The notes below the pieces were generated by a model. It saw only the letters and a list, made by a program, of their open reading frames with translations. It made no database searches and was not told where the DNA came from. Positions 16,239-25,529 of a stretch of 64,000 nucleotides of DNA are shown one piece after another. Source of the DNA: Pseudomonadota bacterium (GTDB lineage Bacteria > Pseudomonadota > Gammaproteobacteria > Steroidobacterales > Steroidobacteraceae); NCBI GenBank assembly GCA_021808195.1, contig JAKBCE010000017.1, forward strand, positions 1-64,000. The letters run 5' to 3'. Position 1 is the first letter of the stretch. Every line of letters begins with the position of its first letter. The translations under genes and the position numbers were made by a program.

Positions 16239-16946
16239 ATGAGCAATGCCCCCTCGACCGTGCTGATCACCGGCGCCAATCGCGGCATCGGTCTGGAGTT
16301 TGTGCGCCAGTACCTCGATGAGGGCTGGCAGGTGTTCGCAACGTGCCGGAGCCCGCAGCACGCGCCGGCGCTGCAGTCCCTGGCGGCGCAATCCGCGCGC
16401 GCGCTGCGGATCGTTGCTCTCGATGTCACCGCTGCGGACAGCGTGCGCCAAGCGGCGCAGACGCTGCAGAGCGAGCCCATCGATCTGCTACTGAACTGCG
16501 CCGGGGTGATGGGCGGTGCCGGTCAGACCGTCGGGGCGCTCGATTACGCGCAATGGGCCGAGCTGCTCGCGGTGAACACGCTCGGCCCCTTACGCATGCT
16601 CGAGGCCTTCGTCCCGCATCTCGAGCAGGGCACGGGCCGCCTTGCCGTCACCCTCACCAGCCGCATGGGCTCCATCGGCGAAACGGGCCAGGGCGACTGG
16701 ATTGCCTATCGCTCCTCCAAGGCCGCGCTCAACATGGCCATGAAATGCGCCGCGCTCTCGCTCGCCGCCCGTCACGTCACGTGCGTCGTGATGCACCCCG
16801 GTTGGGTGCGGACCGACATGGGCGGGATGCAGGCGCCGCTCAGTGCGCCGCAGAGCGTCACGGCCATGCGGCGCGTCATTGCCGGGCTCGGCACGGGCGA
16901 CAGCGGCAAGTTCTTCAACTACGACGGCCAACAATTTCCCTGGTAG
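16239..16946 (+). CDS. SDR-family oxidoreductase, C-factor-like
   Basis: A 235-residue short-chain dehydrogenase. It has the nucleotide motif TGANRGIGLEFVRQY, NCAGVMGG, and the catalytic pair in WIAYRSSKAALNMAMK (Tyr-x-x-x-Lys), then MHPGWVRTDMGG. The last motif and the short length match the C-factor/CsgA-like SDR subgroup. The substrate is unknown. It may be co-transcribed with the lipoprotein upstream. The next gene is convergent. Confidence 0.9.
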   Translation: MSNAPSTVLITGANRGIGLEFVRQYLDEGWQVFATCRSPQHAPALQSLAAQSARALRIVALDVTAADSVRQAAQTLQSEPIDLLLNCAGVMGGAGQTVGALDYAQWAELLAVNTLGPLRMLEAFVPHLEQGTGRLAVTLTSRMGSIGETGQGDWIAYRSSKAALNMAMKCAALSLAARHVTCVVMHPGWVRTDMGGMQAPLSAPQSVTAMRRVIAGLGTGDSGKFFNYDGQQFPW

Positions 16947-16977
16947 CGCTCTGCGGCCCGCACCCCGCGCGCAAGAC

Positions 16978-17379
16978 TCACCGCTCAGGAGCGCCCTTAC
17001 GCAACTGTCCGGTGGCCGGATCGTACGCGATGATCGCAAGACCGGCACGTTTCCAGGCGCTGATGCCCCCGGCCAGATGCGTCGCGACGCGCTGGCCGCT
17101 CGCGAGCACCCGGTGAGCCGCTTGCGCCGAACGCCGGCCCGAGCCGCACTGAAAGATGATGCGCTTGCCGGTGTCGAGCGGCAGGCTGTCGGGATCGAAC
17201 CCCGACAGCGGCGCGAGCAGCGCCCCGGGGATTCGCTCGGCCTCGAATTCTCCAGGCTCGCGCACATCGATGAGTACCGCGCGCCGCTCGCGCAGCAATT
17301 GGTGGACCTGCGCCGGGTCGAGCTCATGCAGCGTGCCGGCGGGCTGCGCCGGGGTCGAGGTTTGAGGGTGCTGTGTCAT
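16978..17379 (-). CDS. Rhodanese-like sulfurtransferase
   Basis: From ATG 17379 a 133-residue single-domain rhodanese is encoded. LIDVREPGEFEAERIPGA is the conserved first motif, and the active site is IIFQCGSGRRSAQAA with Cys78 in a six-residue loop. It continues HLAGGISAWKRAG, also typical. It is probably cytoplasmic and moves sulfane sulfur. An upstream in-frame start at 17478 is unlikely because the AT-rich operator lies in between. It is divergent from soeABC, which fits a role in sulfur oxidation. The extra C-terminal tail YDPATGQLRKGAPER is common in rhodaneses paired with sulfide-responsive regulators. Confidence 0.9.
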   Translation of the reverse strand: MTQHPQTSTPAQPAGTLHELDPAQVHQLLRERRAVLIDVREPGEFEAERIPGALLAPLSGFDPDSLPLDTGKRIIFQCGSGRRSAQAAHRVLASGQRVATHLAGGISAWKRAGLAIIAYDPATGQLRKGAPER

Positions 17380-17440
17380 ATTCGTCTTACGCTCCGCTGC
17401 TGCAGCTTGGCGCGAGGCCTTGCCGGGTGCGCCGAAAAGT

Positions 17441-17460
17441 ATATCAGTACTTACTAATAT
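17441..17460. promoter_or_regulatory. AT-rich palindrome upstream of rhodanese gene
   Basis: ATATCAGTACTTACTAATAT is a near-perfect 9-2-9 inverted repeat (one mismatch) in otherwise GC-rich DNA, 62 bases upstream of the rhodanese start and in the shared intergenic region with soeA. AT-rich palindromes of this kind are bound by persulfide-sensing ArsR-family regulators (BigR/SqrR/YgaV). No such regulator is encoded in the window, so the binding factor is inferred. Confidence 0.5.
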
Positions 17461-17738
17461 ATTAGCCGACGAAACCACGTCCGTGCTTCGCCGGCGCTCT
17501 GCCGAGCGTGTGCTGCGCGCATGAATTCATATATTTAATGCATGTGGCCGTTGCAATTTCTGCATTTGTGGCATGGCTGTCGGCGCGGCATCATGGCCCC
17601 TTCGTACCGTCGGTGAGTCCCCCACCCTTGAGACACCGTGCGCACAAGCCCTGAGGTGACAAGCCGCACGGCGCGGTCCAGGCTGAGCACGCGCGGCGCA
17701 GCCGCTCCGTCGGACCGTGACGCCGCAGGAGAAGTGCG

Positions 17739-20525
17739 ATGAGCGCCAAGTCGGTCGCTTACACAACCTGTTACATGTGCGCATGCCGCTGCGGCATCAA
17801 GGTGCATCTGGAGGATGGCCGGCTGCGCTACATCGAGGGCAACCGCAATCACCCGGTCAATCGCGGGGTGCTGTGCGCCAAGGGCTCCGCGGGCATCATG
17901 ACGGCGATCTCTCCGGCCCGTCTCAGCACCCCGCTGCGGCGCGTCGGCCCGCGCGGGTCCGGATCGTTCGAGGCGATCTCCTGGGAGGAGGCGCTGCGCA
18001 TGCTCACCGAGCGGCTTGCGGCGATCCGCGCGCAGGATCCGAGCCGCCTCGCACTGTTCACCGGGCGCGATCAGTCCCAGTCCCTTACCGGACATTTCGC
18101 GCGCATGTTCGGCACGGTCAATTTCGCTGCCCACGGCGGGTTTTGCTCGGTCAACATGGCCGCGGCGGGACTGTATTCGCTGGGCGGGGCGTTTTGGGAA
18201 TTCGGCGAACCGGACTGGGAGCACGCGCGGCTGTTTCTACTCTTTGGCGTCGCCGAGGATCACGACTCCAATCCCATCAAGCTCGGCTTGGCGCGCCTGA
18301 AGGCGCGCGGGGCAAAGATCGTCTCGTTCAATCCGGTGCGCACCGGTTATTCGGCGATCGCCGATGAGTTCGTGCCGGTCACTCCCGGCACCGACGGTCT
18401 GCTGGTGCTCGCACTCATTCACTGCCTGCTCGAGTCGGGTCACATCGACACCGAGTTCCTGATCCGCTACACCAACGCACACCACCTGGTCATCGATGAC
18501 CCCGGCACGGCCGATCACGGACTCATCGCCCGCAACGCCGAGGGACATGCACTCGCCTTCGACCGCCGAGGCGGTGTGCTCGCAGCGGCGCAGGCCACCG
18601 GGATCGATCCGGCGCTCGCGGGCACCTTCGCCCTGCCCGATGGCCGCAGCGCACGACCGGCGTTTGCCTTGCTCGCCGAGCGCTACGCCGCGGCCGAGTA
18701 CGCCCCGGAGGCCGTTGCTCCCCGATGCGGGGTTGCCGCCGCGACGATCCGGCGTCTTGCGGCAGAAATCGCCGAAGTCGCATTCCAGCAACCGGTGGTG
18801 CTCGAGCAGCCCTGGACTGACACGCATGGACGCCGGCACGCCCAGATGGTGGGCCGGCCGGTGGCGATTCATGCCATGCGCGGCATCTCGGCGCATTCCA
18901 ACGGGTTTCACAGCTGCCGGGCGATCCATGTCCTGCAGATGCTCCTCGGCGCAGTCGATACCCCAGGATCCTGGCGCTACAAATCGCCCTACCCGAAGCC
19001 GATTCCCGCCGGCGGTCCGCCGGGACGCCCCGGTGTCGGCCCCGGCGCGCCCCTTACCGCAGCGCCGCTCGGCTGCCCCACTCGCCCCGAGGACCTGCTG
19101 GTCGATGCGCACGGCGAGGCGTTGCGGCTCGATCGGGCATTCTCTTGGGAAGCGCCGCTCGCGATCCACGGACTGATGCACATGGTGATCGCCCGGGCCT
19201 TCGAGGCCGGCGCGCAGAGCATCGACACGCTGTTTCTATACATGTCGAACATGGCGTGGAACTCCGCGATGAACCCCGGGGAAACCACACGCATGCTGAG
19301 CGCGACCGAGGCCGACGGCAGCTACCGCATCCCCTTCGTGGTAGTCGCCGACGCGTTCGCGTCCGAAACGGTCGCGTATGCCGATCTGGTCCTGCCCGAC
19401 ACGACCTACCTCGAGCGCTACGACTGCATCTCGCTGCTTGACCGACCCATCGGCTCGGCCCATGGTCCGGCCGATGCGATCCGCGTGCCGGTGCTGAAAC
19501 CCGAACGCGACGTGCGGCCGTTCCAGGACGTGCTGATCGAGATCGCAGGGCGACTCGGGCTGCCGGACTTCGCCGATGAACACGGTCGGCCGCTTTACGC
19601 CTCGTACGCCGATTACATCGTCCGCCACGAACGGGCGCCCGGCATCGGACCGCTGGCGGGCTTTCGCGGCGCCGACGGGCTCGCGCGCGGCCGTGGTGAG
19701 CCAAACCCGCAGCAACTGCAGCGGTACATCGACAACGGCGGGTTTTGGGTACACCACTTGCCCGCCGAGCAGCTCTACTACAAGTACGCCAACCAGGCGT
19801 ATCTCACCGGCGCATGCGAATTCGGACTCATCGGCTCGAGCGAGCCTATCGTGCTGCAGTTGTACTGTGAGACGCTGCAGCGTTTCCGCCTTGCCGCCGA
19901 AGGACATGGCCCGTGCCTGCCGCCACCGCGGCTGCGCGAGCGGGTGCACCGCTATTTCGATCCGTTACCCATCTGGTACCTCCCGCTCGAGCAGGCCGTG
20001 AGCGAGTCGGCCCGCTATCCGCTGCATGCCATCACCCAACGGCCGATGGCCATGTATCACTCCTGGGGCTCGCACAACGCCTGGCTGCGGCAGATCCTGC
20101 CCGAGAACCGCATCTATCTGCACCGCGATCTCGCCGCCGAACTCGGCATCGAGGATGAAGACTGGGTATGGGTGATCTCGCGCAGCGGGCGCGTCAAAGG
20201 CCGCGCGCGCACCATGAGCGGAGTCAACCGCAGCACCGTGTGGACCTGGAACGCGATCGGCAAGCGCTCCGGTGCCTGGGCTCTCGCCACCAATGCGCCG
20301 GAGTCGCGCCGGGGCTTTCTCCTGAACCACGTCATATCGGAATTCCTGCCGGCCGAGGACGGCTCGGCGGCGCATTCGAACTCCGACCCGGTGACCGGAC
20401 AGGCCGCCTGGTTCGACCTGACGGTACGTCTGGAGCGTTGCGATACCGGCACCGCGGATGAGACCGTCCCACACCCAGAGGCCAATCCGCTGCGCATCCG
20501 CGCACCGATCGGAAGTGCCCCATGA
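17739..20525 (+). CDS. soeA: Sulfite dehydrogenase molybdoprotein SoeA
   Basis: A 928-residue molybdopterin oxidoreductase of the DMSO-reductase family. The N-terminal [4Fe-4S] ligands are Cys11, Cys14, Cys18 and Cys46 (TTCYMCACRCG ... VLCAKG). Cys136 in GGFCSVNMAAAG is a likely Mo ligand. There is no Tat signal, so the enzyme is cytoplasmic, as is SoeABC of purple sulfur bacteria, which oxidises sulfite to sulfate and passes electrons to quinone. It overlaps the ferredoxin-like subunit gene by ATGA, and a DmsC-type anchor follows. A polysulfide or thiosulfate reductase is the main alternative; lack of a Tat signal and the rhodanese neighbour favour Soe. Confidence 0.82.
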   Translation: MSAKSVAYTTCYMCACRCGIKVHLEDGRLRYIEGNRNHPVNRGVLCAKGSAGIMTAISPARLSTPLRRVGPRGSGSFEAISWEEALRMLTERLAAIRAQDPSRLALFTGRDQSQSLTGHFARMFGTVNFAAHGGFCSVNMAAAGLYSLGGAFWEFGEPDWEHARLFLLFGVAEDHDSNPIKLGLARLKARGAKIVSFNPVRTGYSAIADEFVPVTPGTDGLLVLALIHCLLESGHIDTEFLIRYTNAHHLVIDDPGTADHGLIARNAEGHALAFDRRGGVLAAAQATGIDPALAGTFALPDGRSARPAFALLAERYAAAEYAPEAVAPRCGVAAATIRRLAAEIAEVAFQQPVVLEQPWTDTHGRRHAQMVGRPVAIHAMRGISAHSNGFHSCRAIHVLQMLLGAVDTPGSWRYKSPYPKPIPAGGPPGRPGVGPGAPLTAAPLGCPTRPEDLLVDAHGEALRLDRAFSWEAPLAIHGLMHMVIARAFEAGAQSIDTLFLYMSNMAWNSAMNPGETTRMLSATEADGSYRIPFVVVADAFASETVAYADLVLPDTTYLERYDCISLLDRPIGSAHGPADAIRVPVLKPERDVRPFQDVLIEIAGRLGLPDFADEHGRPLYASYADYIVRHERAPGIGPLAGFRGADGLARGRGEPNPQQLQRYIDNGGFWVHHLPAEQLYYKYANQAYLTGACEFGLIGSSEPIVLQLYCETLQRFRLAAEGHGPCLPPPRLRERVHRYFDPLPIWYLPLEQAVSESARYPLHAITQRPMAMYHSWGSHNAWLRQILPENRIYLHRDLAAELGIEDEDWVWVISRSGRVKGRARTMSGVNRSTVWTWNAIGKRSGAWALATNAPESRRGFLLNHVISEFLPAEDGSAAHSNSDPVTGQAAWFDLTVRLERCDTGTADETVPHPEANPLRIRAPIGSAP

Positions 20526-21262
20526 CACAAGTTGCGAAACCCGCTCCCGGTGCCCGCAAACTCGGGCTGGTCATCGACCTGGATACCTGCGTCGGCTGCC
20601 ACGCCTGTGCCGTGAACTGCAAGGAGTGGAATACCGGTGGCGAGGCGGGCCGCCTGCCCGATTACGATCCCTACGGCAGCGAACCGGACGGGGTGTGGTT
20701 CAACCGCATTCATTCGTATGAGAGTGGCGCCGACGGACTCGCGCGCACGGTGAACTTTCCGCGTTCCTGCCTGCATTGCGAGAACCCCTTGTGTGTCACA
20801 GTGTGTCCGACCGGCGCCTCATTCAAGCGCGCCGAAGACGGCATCGTGTTGATCAACACCGACATCTGCATCGGTTGCAAGCTGTGCTCCTGGGCATGCC
20901 CGTACGGCGCACGCGAATTCGACGAAACCAACGGCGTGATGCGCAAATGCACCTTGTGTGTCGATCGCATCTACGACCAGACCCTGCCCGAGGCTGAGCG
21001 TGAGCCGGCCTGTGTGGCGACCTGTCCGGCCAAAGCGCGTCATTTCGGCGACCTGGCCGACCCGCAGAGCAAGGTGTCGCAACTGGTGAGCGAACGCGGC
21101 GGCGTCGATCTGCTCGCGGACCTGGGCTACCGGCCGACCAACAAATACCTGCCCCCGCGACAGGCGCAGATCCCGAGCACTCCGCGCGAAGCCCCTGCGC
21201 GCAGCGGCTCGGGGGTGGGTGCGGCGTTGCTGAAACTGCTCGACAAAGCCCTCAGCCGATGA
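20522..21262 (+). CDS. soeB: Sulfite dehydrogenase iron-sulfur subunit SoeB
   Basis: A 246-residue protein with four ferredoxin-type cysteine groups: DTCVGCHACAVNCKEWN, SCLHCENPLCVTVCP, DICIGCKLCSWACPYGA and CTLCVDRIYDQ with CVATCPAKA. It would bind four [4Fe-4S] clusters and wire the molybdenum site to the membrane anchor. It overlaps both neighbours by four bases, which indicates tight coupling. The C-terminal tail NKYLPPRQAQIPSTP is longer than the core fold and low in complexity. The family is the NrfC/DmsB electron-transfer subunit type. Confidence 0.9.
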   Translation: MTQVAKPAPGARKLGLVIDLDTCVGCHACAVNCKEWNTGGEAGRLPDYDPYGSEPDGVWFNRIHSYESGADGLARTVNFPRSCLHCENPLCVTVCPTGASFKRAEDGIVLINTDICIGCKLCSWACPYGAREFDETNGVMRKCTLCVDRIYDQTLPEAEREPACVATCPAKARHFGDLADPQSKVSQLVSERGGVDLLADLGYRPTNKYLPPRQAQIPSTPREAPARSGSGVGAALLKLLDKALSR

Positions 21263-22194
21263 AGCCCGCTGCCTCCATCCTACTGCTCACCACGCTTACC
21301 GGCTTCGCCTATGGCCTGCTCGCCTGGATCGGCCTTTACGGGGTGGCCGGAGCGAGCGGAGCGGCCAAGACCCTGGTGCTGGCAGGCACTGGCATCGTCC
21401 TCGTACTCGCGACGCTCGGCTTGATCGCCTCGGCGCTGCACCTCGGTCGCAAAGAGCGCGCGTGGCGCGCCATCAGCCAATGGCGCTCCTCTTGGCTCTC
21501 GCGCGAGGGGTTGGCTGCGCTGCTTACCTACCCGATTGTTCTTGGCTACGCCTGGGTCGAGTATCGTGCCGGCAGCACGGTCCAGGCGCGGCTGCTCGGC
21601 GCAGCCGCGACGCTCGCCGCGCTCGCCACCGTGTACTGCACCGCGATGATTTACGCCAGTCTGAAGCCGATCCGTCAGTGGCACAACCCGCACACGGCAC
21701 CGGACTATCTGATCTACGCGCTGTTCTCTGGTGCGACACTCCTCGCTCTGCTGCGTACGATCGTGTTTGGTACGGCCGGTTGGGCCGCGCTGCTCGCGGC
21801 GTTTGGGGCGCTGGGCGCGCTCATCGCCAAACTCGCGTACTGGCGCCACGTCGATGCGCAGAGTCCACTCGCCACGCTCGCCAGTGCGATCGGCTTGGCC
21901 AAGGGCACCGAGGCGCGCCCGCTCGATGCGCCGCACTTCAGCGAAAACTTCATCCTGCGCGAGATGGGCTTCCAGATTGCCCGCCGACACGCGGGGAAAC
22001 TGCGCCGGATCGCGCTCGCGCTTGGTTTCGGCCTGCCGCTGCTGCTCAGTGTCCTGGCGGCGCTCGACGTGCTGCCCCTACTCAGCACTTCACTGGCCGT
22101 AGCGTGCGCAGCGCTCGGCCTGCTCACCGAGCGCTGGCTGTTCTTCGCGCAAGCAACACACGTGGCCGCGCTCTACTACGGCCGCAGCATCTGA
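21259..22194 (+). CDS. soeC: DmsC-type membrane anchor SoeC
   Basis: A 311-residue protein with about eight hydrophobic spans. It starts MKPAASILLLTTLTGFAYG and contains SREGLAALLTYPIVLGYAW and NFILREMGFQIARRH, both typical of the DMSO-reductase anchor subunit DmsC family. It holds the complex in the cytoplasmic membrane and delivers electrons to quinone. It ends 13 bases before the stop of the convergent globin-EAL gene. It overlaps soeB by ATGA. Confidence 0.9.
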   Translation: MKPAASILLLTTLTGFAYGLLAWIGLYGVAGASGAAKTLVLAGTGIVLVLATLGLIASALHLGRKERAWRAISQWRSSWLSREGLAALLTYPIVLGYAWVEYRAGSTVQARLLGAAATLAALATVYCTAMIYASLKPIRQWHNPHTAPDYLIYALFSGATLLALLRTIVFGTAGWAALLAAFGALGALIAKLAYWRHVDAQSPLATLASAIGLAKGTEARPLDAPHFSENFILREMGFQIARRHAGKLRRIALALGFGLPLLLSVLAALDVLPLLSTSLAVACAALGLLTERWLFFAQATHVAALYYGRSI

Positions 22195-22207
22195 GTCTGC
22201 GCACTGC

Positions 22208-24307
22208 TCAACCGGCCGCCCGCGCCTGCGCGGTGCGCACCTCGGCGAGCCAGTGTCGGGTGAGTTCCTCGAGCAGCTCGGTGCGCACCGAGGCCGTTTC
22301 GCGCGCGGCGCCATCAAGCAGACTCGCAAGCTCGTGGCTGCGCGCCAGCAATTTCGCCACCGCACCGCCCTCAAGGTGGTTGCTGCGGATGAATTCATCG
22401 ACGATGGCACGTGCGCCGACGAACTGCGCGACCAGTTCGGGCCGGTCTGCGATGGCCGCGATCTGCTGTTCCCAGAGTAGGTAAGCGGCCATTGCGCCGA
22501 TCGCCGTGCGTGGCCTGCGCGCATTGATGTCGTAGCGATAGCGCTCCCGCCACGCCGCCAGTTCAGTCACCGGCATGGGACGCGCGATACCGTAGCCCTG
22601 GCCCCGGTCGGCACCGAGAATGGCGGCCGCCTCGATGATGCCCGGATTCTCCAGCCCCTCCACGGTGACTGGAATGTCGAACGCGTGCGCCAGGCGCGTC
22701 AGGTACAGCATGAACTCGACCGCGCGCTTGGGGTTGTGCAGTGCCCCGCGCACCAGGCCACCGTCGATCTTCACCTCATCGAATGGATACTGGTCCATGC
22801 GCAGCAGCGAGCTGTGCCCCGAGCCCAGATCGTCCTGGGCGATCTGAATGCCTGCGCTGCGCAGGTGCTGGATCACCTCCTGGCGCGCCGGCGTCCACTC
22901 CCCGCCCTCCTGGGTCTCGAGCACCTCGAGCTGCACGCGTCGGGCAGCGAAGTTGCACCGCTGCAGGATGGCAAAAATCGCCTTCTCGTAGCGCGGGTCA
23001 GCAAACCCTGCCGCGGGAAAGTTGATCGCCATCGTCACCTCGATCCCCTGGCGCTGCAGTACCGCGGCATCCTCGCACAGCTGCTCGAGACCGATTTGAA
23101 AGAGCCGCAGCAGCTCATCGGCGCCGAGGGTCGGCAGAAATCGCTGCGGTGCGATCAACTCCCCGTCCGCGCCACGCATGCGCGCAAGCGCCTCGAGTTT
23201 GACCAGCCCGCCGTCGCGCAGATCAATGATCGGCTGGTAGTGCAGCAACACGCCGCGCTCGCTGAGCAGTCGGCGATAGGTCTGCTGCGTGCGCAGCGGC
23301 ACCACAGCGGCCGACATGCGCCGCTCGACGGCATTGCTGAGCAGCATCTGGGCGTGACTCAGCAGACCCTGCATCCCGTCACTGGAGAAAAACCCCGGCC
23401 AGGCGCCATAGAGACTGACGAGGGCGATCGAGCGGCCATGCTCATCGAGCAACGGCAGCGCGGCGCTCGAGCGAAACCCTAGACGCGCACCTACAATTCT
23501 CCAGGGTGCCTTGTCCGCCTCGAGCAGCCAAGCGTCCGAGACGACGATCTCCCCGCTTCGCCAGGCCCGCCCGCCCGGCCCCTGGCCGGCGCTCACCAGT
23601 GGATCGACGCTGAGCCTCGGCACCTCGCCGGCTTCCATCGCGTGATGGTAGGCTTCGGCCGCAGCGCCGTAGGACTGCTCGATCTGCAGCTCGCCGAAGT
23701 CATCGACACGGGCGAAGAACGCCCCGAGGCTACCGGCCAGCGTGCCGAATATCTCCAGTGCTCCACGCACCAGGTCGGCCAGATTTTCCGCACACATGAC
23801 ATGACGGTTCAACTCCGCCAAGGCGGCGGCCCCGGCGGTATTGATGCTCGTGTAACGCTGCACCTGTCCCTGCAGATCCTGCAGGATGCGCTCCTCGATC
23901 AGACGCAACAGCTGTTCGCGCGAGCGCGCGTCGGGCACCCGCTCCTGCAGCAGCCAGTAAATGCGCCCCTGGTAGAAGGCGTACGCGTCGATCAAGCTGT
24001 CGAGGGCAACGTCGGTGAGCCGATGCACGGCGCCGGCCTTGTGCGCTCGCTCGAGGTGTTCGCTGCGGCTCAGGTCCGCCGCCAGCAGCGCCACGAGATG
24101 CTCGGCTTCGCGCGCCTGCAGTTGCTCGAATTCCTCGGCCGAGAGCGCACCGATGATGCGCGGCACGCGGTCGGTGTCCTGGAGCAACGCATAGAAATGG
24201 CTCACGGCATCCGGCGCCATGGCGAGGAAATGTGCCTGCAGCGGCCGCAGCAGCGCCGCGGCCGCTGAGCCGTATGGATCGGTCACGGCCGCACTGGTAT
24301 CGACCAT
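22208..24307 (-). CDS. Globin-coupled GAF-EAL c-di-GMP phosphodiesterase
   Basis: A 699-residue sensor. Residues about 20-150 form a globin-coupled sensor (protoglobin) domain, with His89 in ERAHKAGAVH as the likely proximal haem ligand. A GAF-like domain follows at about 165-330. Residues about 350-600 are an EAL domain with the expected catalytic residues: KLEALARMRG, AINFPAAGF, LEVLETQE, AQDDLGSGHSSLL, DEVKIDGGLV, TVEGLENPG and GQGYGIARPM. There is no GGDEF domain, so it should only hydrolyse c-di-GMP. A helical C-terminal part of about 90 residues is unassigned. Oxygen or another gas ligand probably tunes its activity. Confidence 0.88.
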   Translation of the reverse strand: MVDTSAAVTDPYGSAAAALLRPLQAHFLAMAPDAVSHFYALLQDTDRVPRIIGALSAEEFEQLQAREAEHLVALLAADLSRSEHLERAHKAGAVHRLTDVALDSLIDAYAFYQGRIYWLLQERVPDARSREQLLRLIEERILQDLQGQVQRYTSINTAGAAALAELNRHVMCAENLADLVRGALEIFGTLAGSLGAFFARVDDFGELQIEQSYGAAAEAYHHAMEAGEVPRLSVDPLVSAGQGPGGRAWRSGEIVVSDAWLLEADKAPWRIVGARLGFRSSAALPLLDEHGRSIALVSLYGAWPGFFSSDGMQGLLSHAQMLLSNAVERRMSAAVVPLRTQQTYRRLLSERGVLLHYQPIIDLRDGGLVKLEALARMRGADGELIAPQRFLPTLGADELLRLFQIGLEQLCEDAAVLQRQGIEVTMAINFPAAGFADPRYEKAIFAILQRCNFAARRVQLEVLETQEGGEWTPARQEVIQHLRSAGIQIAQDDLGSGHSSLLRMDQYPFDEVKIDGGLVRGALHNPKRAVEFMLYLTRLAHAFDIPVTVEGLENPGIIEAAAILGADRGQGYGIARPMPVTELAAWRERYRYDINARRPRTAIGAMAAYLLWEQQIAAIADRPELVAQFVGARAIVDEFIRSNHLEGGAVAKLLARSHELASLLDGAARETASVRTELLEELTRHWLAEVRTAQARAAG

Positions 24308-24547
24308 CTCACCGCTCCCCCGGGGTCGATCGGCACTGCAGCCGCGCGCGCACCGCCCCGGCTGCTCGGCTCGACCGTGCGCTCAGACCCCTGGACTGTT
24401 GCGTATCGCCCCGTGTTCACAGCGCCTGACCATTGTGCACCAACCGCAGCGCATCCGTCGCGCCCAGCTCAAGCGCAGCGCAGGCCCACCCCGGTGAGCG
24501 GCGGCCGACCATCCGCTCGAGGGTAGGACCCGGACAAAAGTCATGCT

Positions 24548-25429
24548 TCACCGGTCGCGGCTGGCAAGCAACTGCTGGACCAGCGGGGAGGGACTGTGGC
24601 GGAACACGGTGATCGCGTAAAAGTGCTCGAACACGCCCGGTATGACGCAATAGCGCTGCAGTCGCCCCTCGCGCAGTTCGTCCTGGACAACCACCTCCGG
24701 CAGCACCGCGATGGCGCCGGAGTCGCGGGCGAGCAGGCGCAGCATCGCCATGTCGTCGACTTCCGCAACCGTCTCGAGGCTGACGTGCGCCTTCTCGCAC
24801 CACACGTCGAACTGGCTGCGGATGTCGCTGCTTCGACCCGGCAGGACACACCGTTGTCCGTTGAGCTCATCGGGTAGACGGAAGCGCCGCCGGCCCGGGC
24901 GCGGCGGTCCGATCAGACAGACCGACTGGCGCGCGAGCGAAACGCAGCGCCAGGGTCGGTCCGCCTCGGCAATCACGGCTTTGTTCGAGAGCACGACATC
25001 GAGCGCATGCACCCGCAGCCGCTGCAACAACTCCTCTAGGCTGCCCGACTGCAGCGACAGGCGCACCTCGGCGCGGTTGACCAGCGGACGCAGCAGGTTC
25101 TCGGTGAAATTGCGCGACAGCGTGGCGACGGCGCCCACGCCGAGCCGCTGCACGCGCTGACCGGCCCCACCACGCACGCTCGCCATCAACTCCTGCCCGA
25201 GGCCGAAGATGCTGTCGGCGTAATCGAGCACCATGGCCCCGAAGTCCGTCAGCTGCAGCGTTCGGCCCGTGCGCTCGAACAGCTGCCGGCCGAGATAGCT
25301 CTCGAGCTGGCGGATTTGCGCCGAGAGCGCCGATTGCGACACACGCAGTTCGTTCGCGGCACGGGTCAGATGTCCGGCGCGGGCCACGGTCCAGAAATAC
25401 AGCAGGTGGCGGAAGTTCAGGTTTCGCAT
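24548..25429 (-). CDS. LysR-type regulator, divergent from dabBA
   Basis: A 293-residue LysR-family regulator. The helix-turn-helix is at about residues 15-40 (AGHLTRAANELRVSQSALSA), followed by the family linker ESYLGRQLFERTGRTLQLTD. The C-terminal effector-binding domain is complete. It is transcribed away from dabB with 100 bases between the start codons, the usual layout for a LysR regulator and its target. It is therefore the probable controller of the bicarbonate pump, perhaps in response to CO2 limitation, as with CbbR-like or NhaR-like regulators. Confidence 0.9.
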   Translation of the reverse strand: MRNLNFRHLLYFWTVARAGHLTRAANELRVSQSALSAQIRQLESYLGRQLFERTGRTLQLTDFGAMVLDYADSIFGLGQELMASVRGGAGQRVQRLGVGAVATLSRNFTENLLRPLVNRAEVRLSLQSGSLEELLQRLRVHALDVVLSNKAVIAEADRPWRCVSLARQSVCLIGPPRPGRRRFRLPDELNGQRCVLPGRSSDIRSQFDVWCEKAHVSLETVAEVDDMAMLRLLARDSGAIAVLPEVVVQDELREGRLQRYCVIPGVFEHFYAITVFRHSPSPLVQQLLASRDR

Positions 25430-25442
25430 GTTCTGTTTATAA

Positions 25443-25455
25443 GAACGGTTTGTTC
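25443..25455. promoter_or_regulatory. Possible LysR operator between LysR gene and dabB
   Basis: GAAC and GTTC form a small inverted repeat with a five-base spacer in the AT-richer part of the divergent promoter region. It lies just upstream of the LysR gene start, where such regulators autoregulate. The arms are short. Confidence 0.35.
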
Positions 25456-25529
25456 ACTTTCTTCTATTTTACAGCTACCGGCCGGTCGTGAATACTGCCC
25501 TCCGTCGTGATCGCCCTGGAGCATGCACC

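Noticed and set aside
17380..17478. Longer N-terminus for the rhodanese
   Set aside because: The extension would run through the AT-rich operator and promoter region and does not match rhodaneses.
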